Positions 44,620 to 53,012 of a DNA stretch of 64,000 nucleotides are shown here, piece by piece (positions within the stretch are counted from its first letter, which is position 1; every line of letters starts with the position of its first letter). The DNA comes from CAVOKN01 sp963696505. Lineage in GTDB: Bacteria > Pseudomonadota > Gammaproteobacteria > Burkholderiales > Rhodocyclaceae. The notes beneath the pieces are model-generated. The model did no database searches. It saw only the letters and a program-made list of their open reading frames with translations, and was not told the origin of the DNA. The translations under genes and the position numbers were made by a program. The stretch covers positions 62,001-126,000 of the forward strand of contig CAVOKN010000013.1 of the NCBI GenBank assembly GCA_963696505.1, in the 5' to 3' direction.

Positions 44620-46287
44620 TTAGTAGATGTCGTGCTGCGTGTTATAGACGTTGAACTTGCCGGTAGGAGTGATCATCTTCGGATCGGTGATCACCTTCTT
44701 CAGCGCCAGCGTCTTGTCGTCATACACCACGATCGCCGATTGGTCGGTCTTGCCGCCCCACAGCGAGATCCACACCTCGGTGCCGTCCGCACTGTACTCA
44801 GGATGCACCGCGCGGCGGATCGCCTTTGTTTCCGGCAGACCCGAGTCCTTCGCCACGTTGATGATCTTCTTGGGCTTGGACAGGTCCGCCATGTCCCACA
44901 CCGCGACCGATTCGGCGATTTCCTTCTCCGGATTCTGCGGCGCATCGGCCCACAGATTCTTGGACTTCGGATGGGTCTTGACGAACAGGTTCCCCGGCAC
45001 GTGCTTGACTTCCTGCACCACCTTCCAGGCATTGGCCTTGTTCTTCTCCGGGTCGGTGCCAATCAGCGTCACCACGTCGGCACCCAGGTGGCCTGTCGCC
45101 CACACCGGACCGTAGGTCGGATGGGTGAAGTTCGCGCCACGGCCCGGGTGCGGGAGCTTCTTGGTATCCACCAGCGCGGCCAGTTTGCCTTCCTTGGTGT
45201 CGACCACGGCGATCTTGTTGGAGGCATTGGCCGCCACCAGGAAGTAGCGCTTTGAGGCATCCCAGCCGCCGTCGTGCAGGAACTTGGCGGACTCGATGGT
45301 GGTGACCTTGAGGTTCTTGATATCTGAGTAATCCACCAGCAGGATCTGGCCGGTCTCCTTGATGTTGACCACCCACTCGGGCTTGATCTCGGAGGAAACG
45401 ATCGAGGCCACGCGCGGCTCGGGGTGGTACTCGCCATCCACCGTCATGCCGCGGGTGGACATGATCTTCATCGGCTTGAGGGTCTCGCCTTCCATGATCA
45501 CGTACTGGGGCGGCCAGTAGGATCCGGCGATGGCGTACTTGTCGTCGTAACCCTTGAACTTGGAGGTGTCCACCGAGCGTGCGTCGAAGCCCACCTTCAC
45601 TTCGGCGACTACCGCCGGCTTCTCCATCCACAGGTCGATCAGCGACAGTCGGCCGTCGCGTCCGATGACGTAGACATAGCGACCGGACTTCGACAGGCGC
45701 GAGATGTGCACCGCGTAGCCGGTCTTGACGATGCTCTCGATCTTCTTGGTGTCGCCGTCGATCAGCGCCACCTCGCCGGTGTCGCGCAGCGTCACCGAGA
45801 ACATGTTCGCAAGGTTGTACTTGTTCATCTGCTTGGTGGGGCGCTTGTCCACCGGGACGAGCAGCTTCCACGTCGCTTCCATGTCCTTCATGGAAAACTC
45901 GGGCGGAATATCCGGCGTCGTCTGGATGTACTTCGCCATCAGCGCGATCTCATCCTTCGTCAGAATGTCGTCGAAGTTGACCATCCCGCCTTCGGTACCG
46001 TAGCCGATGATCTTTTCCAGTCGGCTGCCGCCCAGCTTGAGCGTGCCGCCTTCCTGGGTCGAACCGTCCGGCAGCTTCTTGGTCCAGTGCGGTTCGAGGT
46101 TCTTGCCGGTGGCACCCTTGCGCAGCACGCCGTGGCAACCGGCGCAGCGCTCGAAGTAGATCTTCTTGGCCTTTTCCTTCTCCTCGGCGGAGAGTTTGGG
46201 GGCCTCCTGCGCGAACACGCTGCCGATGGCAAGCGGCAGCGCCGCGATCAGGAATGCACCAGACAACCAGTTGCTGCGAGACCTCAT
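44620..46287 (-). CDS. nirS: cytochrome cd1 nitrite reductase
   Basis: A 555-residue periplasmic enzyme that reduces nitrite to NO. It has a signal peptide (ending GSVFAQ), then a cytochrome c domain with RCAGCHG (~residue 48). The d1 eight-bladed propeller begins near NKYNLANMFSVTLRD and ends YNVYNTQHDIY. d1-pocket histidines are in DGEYHPEPRVASI and GANFTHPTYGPVW, both typical of NirS. The frame is intact over its full length. It is divergent from nirE/cobA, with an FNR/DNR-type site 96 bp upstream of the start. Confidence 0.97.
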   Translation of the reverse strand: MRSRSNWLSGAFLIAALPLAIGSVFAQEAPKLSAEEKEKAKKIYFERCAGCHGVLRKGATGKNLEPHWTKKLPDGSTQEGGTLKLGGSRLEKIIGYGTEGGMVNFDDILTKDEIALMAKYIQTTPDIPPEFSMKDMEATWKLLVPVDKRPTKQMNKYNLANMFSVTLRDTGEVALIDGDTKKIESIVKTGYAVHISRLSKSGRYVYVIGRDGRLSLIDLWMEKPAVVAEVKVGFDARSVDTSKFKGYDDKYAIAGSYWPPQYVIMEGETLKPMKIMSTRGMTVDGEYHPEPRVASIVSSEIKPEWVVNIKETGQILLVDYSDIKNLKVTTIESAKFLHDGGWDASKRYFLVAANASNKIAVVDTKEGKLAALVDTKKLPHPGRGANFTHPTYGPVWATGHLGADVVTLIGTDPEKNKANAWKVVQEVKHVPGNLFVKTHPKSKNLWADAPQNPEKEIAESVAVWDMADLSKPKKIINVAKDSGLPETKAIRRAVHPEYSADGTEVWISLWGGKTDQSAIVVYDDKTLALKKVITDPKMITPTGKFNVYNTQHDIY

Positions 46288-46382
46288 GTCTTACCTCCCG
46301 AGTGGACAGATTCAGCAAATTTCGACGAGCGGGCCCTGCTTCTCCGCTGCGCGCACTTTCCGCTCGGCGCCTGGGTGCGTCC

Positions 46383-46396
46383 TTGACAGGTGTCAA
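46383..46396. promoter_or_regulatory. FNR/DNR/NNR-type operator between nirS and nirE
   Basis: TTGACaggtGTCAA is a perfect palindrome. It is 96 bp upstream of nirS and 65 bp upstream of the methyltransferase gene, in a short divergent promoter. NO-sensing Dnr/Nnr proteins use such sites for nir genes, so this is the best candidate regulatory site in the window. Confidence 0.8.
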
Positions 46397-46460
46397 TTTT
46401 TGCGGTGCCGCGGGCGCCTAAAGTGCGGCAGCAACGGCACAACAGTATGGGGAGATCGGA

Positions 46461-47441
46461 ATGGGCGGATCGGTGTGTTACGACCGACAGGCTGGCGGGA
46501 ACGGATCTTCGGCGCATTCCCCGCTGACGCGCGGCTTCGGCAGGCGGCTCCTGGCCCTGCTGCTGCCGCGATCGACAACCCACGATGCTGACCGACGCAT
46601 CTCGGCACATGATAGGCGGGCCGCCGACGCCTGCGCCGACTCGCGAGCGAATGCGCGAACGCGACGGGGCAAGGTTTACCTTGTCGGCGGAGGCCCCGGC
46701 GATCCCGGACTGCTGACGATTCGTGCGGCGAAACTGCTCGCCAGCGCCGACGTCGTCGTCTATGACGCACTGGTCAGCAGCGAAGTCGTTCGATTGATCG
46801 GAGACAATGCCCAGCGCATTTACGTCGGCAAGCAGGCCGGCCGCCACACGCTGCCCCAGGCCGAGATCAACAGCCTGCTGCTTAGGCTCGCGCAAGAGGG
46901 CCGACACGTGGTGAGGCTCAAGGGAGGCGATCCCTTCATCTTCGGCCGCGGCGGCGAGGAGTTGGAGGAATTGGCGGCGGCAGGGATAGAATTCGAGGTA
47001 GTACCCGGAATCACGGCCGCGTCAGGAATGGCCGCTTACGCCGGCATCCCGCTCACCCACCGCGACTACGCCCAAGCCTGCATCTTCGCCACCGGCCATC
47101 TGAAGGACGACAGCTGCGACCTGGACTGGCCCGCCCTCGCCCGCTCTAACCAGACGGTGGTGATCTATATGGGCGTAGGTGCGCTGCCGATAATCTGCCG
47201 TGAGCTCGTCGCCCACGGTCTGCCGCCGACCATGCCTGCCGCCCTGGTTCAGAACGCTACCGCCGCCGCCCAGCGCAGCATCTCGGGCAGCCTCGCAGCG
47301 CTGCCCGAACTGGCCGTGGCAGCAGGCATCGGCGCACCTGCGCTAATCGTCATCGGCGAGGTGGTGCGCCTGCAGACCCGGCTCCAATGGTTCCATCCAT
47401 CGCAACAGGAATCCGCCGCCCGCATAACCGAAACGGCCTGA
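46461..47441 (+). CDS. nirE: uroporphyrinogen-III C-methyltransferase (NirE/CobA)
   Basis: A 326-residue SAM-dependent methyltransferase that makes precorrin-2, the first committed step to siroheme and heme d1. The core has GKVYLVGGGPGDPGLLTIRA (~70-89), VYDALVSSEV, RLKGGDPFIFGRGGEE (~153-168) and VVPGITAASGMAAYAGIPLTHR (~180-201), all SUMT signatures. A ~68-residue Arg-rich N-terminal extension is unusual. The start at 46461 has a good GGGGAGA ribosome binding site, but a frameshift near 46668 or a later non-standard start cannot be excluded. Divergent from nirS across an FNR-type site, hence the NirE name. Confidence 0.88.
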   Translation: MGGSVCYDRQAGGNGSSAHSPLTRGFGRRLLALLLPRSTTHDADRRISAHDRRAADACADSRANARTRRGKVYLVGGGPGDPGLLTIRAAKLLASADVVVYDALVSSEVVRLIGDNAQRIYVGKQAGRHTLPQAEINSLLLRLAQEGRHVVRLKGGDPFIFGRGGEELEELAAAGIEFEVVPGITAASGMAAYAGIPLTHRDYAQACIFATGHLKDDSCDLDWPALARSNQTVVIYMGVGALPIICRELVAHGLPPTMPAALVQNATAAAQRSISGSLAALPELAVAAGIGAPALIVIGEVVRLQTRLQWFHPSQQESAARITETA

Positions 47442-47611
47442 TCCGCCTTCGGCGCGCCCCCTCGGCAGGCCTGCCCGAATTCGGCCACCGCGGGTCCAGG
47501 CCCGGGCGGTCAGGACGACCGGCCACCTGGAACCGCATGACACCGTCACACGTCAGCCTGGACGAATTCCTGCGTCGGCCGCCTGGACGATGACTGATCG
47601 GCGGTGGGAAC

Positions 47612-48171
47612 TCAACGGCCCCCGCCCCCGCCACCGCCGCCGCCACCGCCGCCACCACCACCACCACCGCCACCACCGCCAGCGCCTCCCCCTCCAGCAC
47701 CGCCGCCAGGACCGCCAGATCCTGCGGCTCCAGCGCCGGCACCGGCGGCAGCCGCGCTCGCGCCCTTACCGGCCTGGGTAGTGCTCTGCTGCTGAGCCCG
47801 GGTCTGGGTCTGCTCGCGGGTCTGCTGCCGCGGGTCTGAGTCTGCTCGCGTGATTGGACCGGCTGCACTTGGGTTGCCTTCTTGGACTGCAGTTGATCCC
47901 GGGTCTGAAGCTGGTCCTTGGTCTGCAGTTGGTCCTTCGTCTGGAGCTGGTCCTTCGTCTGGAGCTGGTCCTTCGTCTGGAGCTGGTCCTTCGTCTGGAG
48001 CTGGTCCTTCGTCTGGAGCTGGTCCTTCGTCTGGAGCTGGTCCTTCGTCTGGAGCTGGTCCTTCGTCTGGAGCTGGTCCTTCGTCTGGAGCTGATCCGCC
48101 GCGAGGGCACCGACGGCGCTTGCGGCAAATGCTCCGGCGACCAACGTGGCGAGCAGGGATCTGTGCAACAT
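47612..48171 (-). CDS. secreted DQLQTK-repeat protein with polyglycine tail, one frameshift
   Basis: About 187 residues after a one-base correction near 47826. Signal peptide (MLHRSLLATLVAGAFAASAV), then ten DQLQTK hexapeptides, DQLQTR and DQLQSK. A Gln/Thr/Arg-rich linker (QTQTR, REQTQTRAQQQSTTQ) and an Ala/Gly tail ending in ~17 consecutive glycines before the final Arg and stop follow. I recognise no family. The low-complexity, glutamine-rich repeat and Gly-rich tail suggest a structural, adhesive or matrix protein; calling it amyloid-like would be speculation. The gene lies alone between nirE (convergent) and the RND efflux operon. Without the correction the frame runs to 47350 and loses the Gly tail. 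Confidence 0.6.
47905..48095. repeat. 18-bp tandem repeat, about ten copies
   Basis: The unit CTGGTCCTTCGTCTGGAG is repeated at exact 18-bp spacing. The GGTCCTT core occurs at 47913 and then every 18 bp from 47931 to 48075. Eight consecutive copies are essentially identical at DNA level and only the edge copies diverge, implying recent expansion or homogenisation. The unit is a multiple of three and encodes the DQLQTK hexapeptide on the minus strand. Confidence 0.9.
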
Positions 48172-48247
48172 GGCTGACTCCTTCCGTTCGGATTGAACAG
48201 TGACTATTGGACTCCCCCCGTGTTAGCGCAGTACATGTTTACGTGTT

Positions 48248-49540
48248 TCAGTTGGTTACAGTCGGCGACCCGCCACCGGGATGCTGGCTGTCGTGGGCAC
48301 CGTCGTCTGCGGTCTGAAGCATCGGCCACAGCCGGTGCGAGTCGAGCAGCAGGCGGTAATGCGCTTCGCCGGCTTCGAGTTGGGCGGCGGTGGCGGCGAG
48401 CCGCGACTCGATGGCAAGCCTCCGGGCAATCAACACCTCCGAGAGGCCGCCCTCGCCGAGCGCGTAGCCGCGTGCCACCAGCTCTGCGCTGGCCTCGACC
48501 CGCTCCGCAGCGCGGCGCAGGATCTGCCAGTTGTCATGGGACGAGCGCGCCGCCAGCCAGGCGTTGGCCGCCTCGGCTTCGAGCTTATTGAGCACCCCCG
48601 CCTCGCGGTTCGCCGCCGCCTCGGCGTTGGCGCGGGAAAAGTCAGCCGCGGCGGAGCGCCCCTGGCCGGGGAGAGGGATCGCCACGCTCACCCCCACGAT
48701 GCGCTCGGCACCGCTGCGCTCCGACGCATAGCGCAATCCCACCGTCGGATCCGGCTGGCGGTCGGCGTCGCTGCGTGCGGCGCCAAGCTGCCCACGACGC
48801 GCCTCGGTGCGGGCCAGCGCCAGTTCATGGTTGTGGGCGAGAATCTGCTCGCGCCAGAATTCCGCGCCCTGTTCCGGCGCTTGCGGCTCCCGCAGTACTG
48901 GCCGTTCCGGCAGCGCGATTCCGGGAAAACGCAGTCGCACCTCGTTCGCCGCGATGGCGCTACGCGCCTGGGCCTGGGCATGCGCCGCTCCGGCCTGCGC
49001 CAGCGCCGCCTCCGCCTGGTGGCGGTCGAGCCGGGCGGCGTCGCCGGCCTTCACCCGCTTGTCGATGACGTTGAACTGATCGCGCAGCAGCGCCACCTGC
49101 TCTTCCCATTGCTGCGCCTCGGCGCGACTGCGCAGCCAGCCGAACCAATTCTTTAGCAGCATGCGCGCCGATTCGTGGCGTGCATCGAGGTGGGCCAGTT
49201 CGGCCCGGGTGACGCCCTGGGCGCCGATCTCGCCGTCGAGCCGCGCCTTGCCCGGCAAGCGCAAGGGGCGCTCCAGGCCCACGTCCCATTCATGGAAGCG
49301 CTGCCCATCCTCATCGGTGCGCCGCTGCTGCGCGCCGAGCCTGACGTTGAACTCGTGGCCTCCCGCGACCAGTTGATCGCGGCTCGCCTGCGCCGCGCGC
49401 ACGCCCGCCGCCGCCGCCTGCACCGACGGGTGGGCGGCCAACACGCGATCCACCACCTCCGCCGACGGCAAGTCGGCATAGTCTGCGGCGGTGGCCGCAC
49501 CCGCAAACACGGCAATAACGACGGTGCTCCAGCACTTCAT
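48248..49540 (-). CDS. outer membrane efflux protein, CzcC/TolC family
   Basis: A 430-residue outer membrane factor with a signal peptide (MKCWSTVVIAVFAGAATA) and two homologous Ala/Arg-rich coiled-coil halves, as expected for the alpha-barrel of OEP proteins (e.g. LAAHPSVQAAAAGVRAAQAS, ADFSRANAEAAANREAGVL). It forms the outer channel for the RND system encoded just upstream. The longer open frame to 49825 is the shadow of the DUF3240 gene. The order here is B-A-DUF3240-C, whereas classical czc is C-B-A. Confidence 0.85.
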   Translation of the reverse strand: MKCWSTVVIAVFAGAATAADYADLPSAEVVDRVLAAHPSVQAAAAGVRAAQASRDQLVAGGHEFNVRLGAQQRRTDEDGQRFHEWDVGLERPLRLPGKARLDGEIGAQGVTRAELAHLDARHESARMLLKNWFGWLRSRAEAQQWEEQVALLRDQFNVIDKRVKAGDAARLDRHQAEAALAQAGAAHAQAQARSAIAANEVRLRFPGIALPERPVLREPQAPEQGAEFWREQILAHNHELALARTEARRGQLGAARSDADRQPDPTVGLRYASERSGAERIVGVSVAIPLPGQGRSAAADFSRANAEAAANREAGVLNKLEAEAANAWLAARSSHDNWQILRRAAERVEASAELVARGYALGEGGLSEVLIARRLAIESRLAATAAQLEAGEAHYRLLLDSHRLWPMLQTADDGAHDSQHPGGGSPTVTN

Positions 49541-49599
49541 TCCGAAGCCTCCCACACTGATTTTCCTTTGCGGCCCTTCGCGCCTCTGCGGTGAACTCG

Positions 49600-49911
49600 T
49601 CACGCAAACCTCCCGAACTCGATGATCGGCGACAGCCAGTAGGCCACCTCCGGATTGGGCAGCAGGGCCTTGAGGTGGGCAATCAGTGCCCGCGCGTCCT
49701 CGCAGTTCAGCACCGTCTGGATCTGCACCCGCCGCGCCCGCCCGCGCACTTCCTCCACCACCCCCGAGAGGCGCACCGCCTGGCCCTTGCCCTCCACCTG
49801 GCTGATGGTGAAGCCGCGCACCCATTCGGGCCGCTCGAGCAGGTAGTCGATCAATTCTTCCTCCAGAGCCTTGGGAAACACCAGCGTCAAACTACAATCG
49901 AGGCGCTTCAT
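49600..49911 (-). CDS. DUF3240 (PII-like) protein of the RND operon
   Basis: A 103-residue cytosolic protein (MKRLDCSLTLVFPKALEEEL). The ferredoxin-like beta-alpha-beta pattern and short length match the DUF3240 family commonly found beside heavy-metal RND genes and resembling PII-type regulators. It overlaps the stop of the RND pump gene as ATGA and is 59 nt before the outer membrane factor. It may bind metal or nucleotide to modulate efflux; function is unproven. Confidence 0.72.
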   Translation of the reverse strand: MKRLDCSLTLVFPKALEEELIDYLLERPEWVRGFTISQVEGKGQAVRLSGVVEEVRGRARRVQIQTVLNCEDARALIAHLKALLPNPEVAYWLSPIIEFGRFA

Positions 49912-52900
49912 GTCGCCGACTCCTGAAGTTTGGCCGGTGCCGGGGCGTGGTCCATGCCGAAGCGGCGGTAGAGTATTGGCAGCACGATCAGCGTCAGCGC
50001 GGTAGAGGTGACCAAGCCCCCGATCACGACGATCGCCAGCGGACGCTGGATTTCCGATCCCGGTCCGCTGGCGAAGAGCAGCGGCACCAGACCGAACGCG
50101 GCGATGCTGGCGGTCATCAGCACCGGCCGTAGCCGCCGCTGCGCGCCCTCGGTGACCACCCGTGCCAAGTCCATGCCACGCTCGAAGAGCTGGTTGAAGT
50201 AGCTCACCATGACGACACCATTGAGCACCGCGATGCCCAACAGGGCGATGAATCCCACCGAGGCCGGCACCGAAAGGTACTCGCCCGACGCCCACAGCGC
50301 GAACACGCCGCCGATAAGCGCGAAGGGAATGTTGGCGAGAACCAGCAACGCCTGCCGCAGCGAGCGGAAGGTGGCGAAGAGCAGGGCGAAAATCAGTGCC
50401 AGGGACACCGGCACCACCGTGGCGAGGCGCTGCGCCGCGCGCTGCTGGTTCTCGAACTGGCCGCCCCACACCGAATGGTAGCCGGTCGGAAACGTTACCT
50501 GCGCCGCCACCGCCTTCGCCTCTTCGACGAAGCCCACGAGGTCGCGGCCGCGCACGTTGGCCTGCACCAGCACCATGCGCTGGGCATTCTCGCGATCCAC
50601 CTTCACCGGGCCGTCCACGCGTTCGAGCCGGGCCACGCTGGTCAGCGGCACGCTACTACCGTCGGCGGCAGTCAGCGTGAGTCCGGCGAACAGCGCCGGC
50701 GAGGCGCGCAGCGCGTCCCCGCCGCGCAGCAGCAGCGGGGTGCGCCGCCCGGGCTCCAGTACCAGGCCCATGATCTCGCCCTCGATCTGGGCGCGCAGCG
50801 CCGATCCGATGCCATCGACATCGAGGCCGTGGCGCCCCGCTGCCAGCCGGTCGATCAACACCCTTTGATACTGTACGCCATCGTTCTTGAGTGTCAGCAC
50901 GTCCTCGGCGCCGCGCACGCCCTGTAGGGCCGCGACGGTCTGCTCCGCGAGGCGGTTGAGGGTGTTGAGGTCGGGGCCGAAGATCTTCACCGCGAGGTCG
51001 CCGCGCGCCCCGGTGAGCATCTCCGAGACGCGCATGTCGATCGGCTGGGTGAAGGCGAAGGCCACGCCGGGAAAGTCAGTCATGACGGCGCGGATCTCGT
51101 CGATCAGCCACGCCTTGTCCGGCCGGCGCCATTCACTCATGGGCTTGAGCACGAGGAAGGAGTCAGTCTGGTTCAGGCCCATGGGATCCAGGCCCAGTTC
51201 GTCGGAACCGGCGCGGGCGACGATGCGCCGCACTTCGGGCACGCGCGTGAGGATCGCGCGCTGCACCGCGAGGTCGGTGCGCGCCGTCTCCTCGATGCCG
51301 ATGGAGGGCAGCTTCTCCAGTTGCAGGATCAGGTCGCCCTCGTCCATCACCGGCATGAAGGTCTTACCGATCAGTGTGTAGACGCCTGCCGTCAGCGCCA
51401 GAAGCGCAAGCGCCACGGCGATCACGCTACGACCGTGGGCCAGTGACCAGTCCAGCGCCGGCCGGTAGGCACGCTGGGCGAGGCGCACCAGCCACGGATC
51501 GTCGTGCCCCACCTTCTTCAGCAGGAAGGAGGCGAGCACCGGGATCACGGTGAGCGACAGCAGCAGCGAAGCCGAGAGCGCGAACACGATGGACAGCGCC
51601 ACCGGCACGAACAGCTTGCCCTCCAGCCCTTGCAGGGTGAGCAGCGGCAGGAACACTAGGATGATGACGGCGATGCCCGAGGCCACCGGCACAATCACTT
51701 CCGCCACCGCACGGTAGATGACGTGCAGCCGCGGCAGGACGGCGGCATTGTGGTGGCGCGCCGCGGCGAGGTGCGAGACGATGTTCTCCACCACCACCAC
51801 GGCGGCGTCCACCAGCATGCCAATGGCAATGGCGAGCCCGCCCAGGCTCATCAGGTTGGCGGACATGCCGAACTGGCGCATCAGGATGAAGGTCGCCAGT
51901 GCCGACAGCGGCAGGATCAGCGCCACCACCAGGGCGGCGCGCAGGTTGCCGAGGAACACCACCAGCAGGATCAGTACCAGCGCGATGGCCTCCGCCAGCG
52001 CCCGCGAAACCGTTCCGACCGCGCGTTCCACCAGACTGCCGCGGTCGTAGAACACGTCGGTCGTGACGCCCGGCGGCAGGCTCGCCTGCATCTCCTCGAG
52101 CTTGATCCGTACTGCGTTCACCACCTGGCGCGCATTGGCGCCGCGCAGCCCCAGAACCAGCCCCTGCACCGCCTCGCCCTTGCCGTCCTGTGTCACCGCG
52201 CCGTAGCGCGTCAGGCTGCCGATGCGGACCTCGGCGACGTCGCCAACACGGGTGACGCCGCCGTCGCGCTGGGCGACGACGATGGCGCGCAGGTCGTCAA
52301 GGTCGCGCACGGCGCCCTCGGCCCGCACCAGCAACGTCTCCTCGCCGGCGGAAAGCCGTCCCGCGCCTTCGTTGCGGTTGTTCATCTCCAGCGCCTGGCG
52401 CAACTGGGCGATGCTCAGGGCCCGTGCCGCCAGCGCCGCGTTGTCCGGCACCACCTCGAAGCTGCGCACTAGTCCGCCCAGAGAATTCACGTCGGCGACA
52501 CCCGGCAGTGTGCGCAATTGCGGCCGGATCACCCAGTCGAGCAGCGCGCGCTTCTCCGCCAGCGGCAGGTCTCCCTCGACGGTGAACATGAACATCTCGC
52601 CCAGCGGCGTGGTGATCGGCGCCAGCCCGCCGCTGACTCCCGTCGGAAGATCGCGCGCGATGCCGGCGAGCCTTTCGGCCACCTGGCTGCGCGCCCAGTA
52701 GATGTCGGTGCCGTCGTCGAAGTCGATGGTGATGTCGGCGATGGCGTACTTGGATGTGGAGCGCAGGATGCGCTGCTTCGGGATACCCAGCATCTCCAGT
52801 TCGATGGGGGCGACGATGCGCGCCTCCACCTCTTCGGGCGTCATGCCCGGCGCCTTCATGATGAGCTTGACCTGGGAGGTGGACACATCCGGGAAGGCGT

Positions 52901-53012
52901 CGATGGGCAACTGGCGGAAGGCAAGCAGGCCAGCGGCGACCAGCACCAGGCTCAGGCCCAAGACCAGGATGCGCTGGGTCAGCGCGAACTGCAGCAGGCG
53001 CGCAAGCATCAT
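49908..53012 (-). CDS. heavy-metal RND efflux pump, CzcA/CusA family
   Basis: A 1,034-residue RND transporter: helix 1 (RILVLGLSLVLVAAGLLAF), a periplasmic loop, helices 2-6, a second periplasmic loop and helices 8-12. The HME-RND start (FRQLPIDAFPDVSTSQVK) is clear. The helix-4 proton-relay motif reads AIAIGMLVDAAVVVVEN, i.e. the AIG-x3-D-x-A type, and not the DFG-x3-DGAV of CzcA itself, so Zn/Co/Cd specificity should not be assumed. Full length and in frame. It overlaps the membrane fusion protein gene by 4 nt. Confidence 0.9.
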   Translation of the reverse strand: MMLARLLQFALTQRILVLGLSLVLVAAGLLAFRQLPIDAFPDVSTSQVKLIMKAPGMTPEEVEARIVAPIELEMLGIPKQRILRSTSKYAIADITIDFDDGTDIYWARSQVAERLAGIARDLPTGVSGGLAPITTPLGEMFMFTVEGDLPLAEKRALLDWVIRPQLRTLPGVADVNSLGGLVRSFEVVPDNAALAARALSIAQLRQALEMNNRNEGAGRLSAGEETLLVRAEGAVRDLDDLRAIVVAQRDGGVTRVGDVAEVRIGSLTRYGAVTQDGKGEAVQGLVLGLRGANARQVVNAVRIKLEEMQASLPPGVTTDVFYDRGSLVERAVGTVSRALAEAIALVLILLVVFLGNLRAALVVALILPLSALATFILMRQFGMSANLMSLGGLAIAIGMLVDAAVVVVENIVSHLAAARHHNAAVLPRLHVIYRAVAEVIVPVASGIAVIILVFLPLLTLQGLEGKLFVPVALSIVFALSASLLLSLTVIPVLASFLLKKVGHDDPWLVRLAQRAYRPALDWSLAHGRSVIAVALALLALTAGVYTLIGKTFMPVMDEGDLILQLEKLPSIGIEETARTDLAVQRAILTRVPEVRRIVARAGSDELGLDPMGLNQTDSFLVLKPMSEWRRPDKAWLIDEIRAVMTDFPGVAFAFTQPIDMRVSEMLTGARGDLAVKIFGPDLNTLNRLAEQTVAALQGVRGAEDVLTLKNDGVQYQRVLIDRLAAGRHGLDVDGIGSALRAQIEGEIMGLVLEPGRRTPLLLRGGDALRASPALFAGLTLTAADGSSVPLTSVARLERVDGPVKVDRENAQRMVLVQANVRGRDLVGFVEEAKAVAAQVTFPTGYHSVWGGQFENQQRAAQRLATVVPVSLALIFALLFATFRSLRQALLVLANIPFALIGGVFALWASGEYLSVPASVGFIALLGIAVLNGVVMVSYFNQLFERGMDLARVVTEGAQRRLRPVLMTASIAAFGLVPLLFASGPGSEIQRPLAIVVIGGLVTSTALTLIVLPILYRRFGMDHAPAPAKLQESAT

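Noticed and set aside
47850..48203. Tandem 18-bp repeats as a CRISPR array or as plus-strand genes (GPSSGA or LVLRLE repeats)
   Set aside because: There are no spacers and units are contiguous. The repeat length is a multiple of three so several frames stay open. Only the minus-strand frame starts with a signal peptide.
49541..49825. Upstream extension of the outer membrane factor gene in the same frame
   Set aside because: It overlaps the DUF3240 gene out of frame and has no signal peptide; ATG 49540 gives a proper one.
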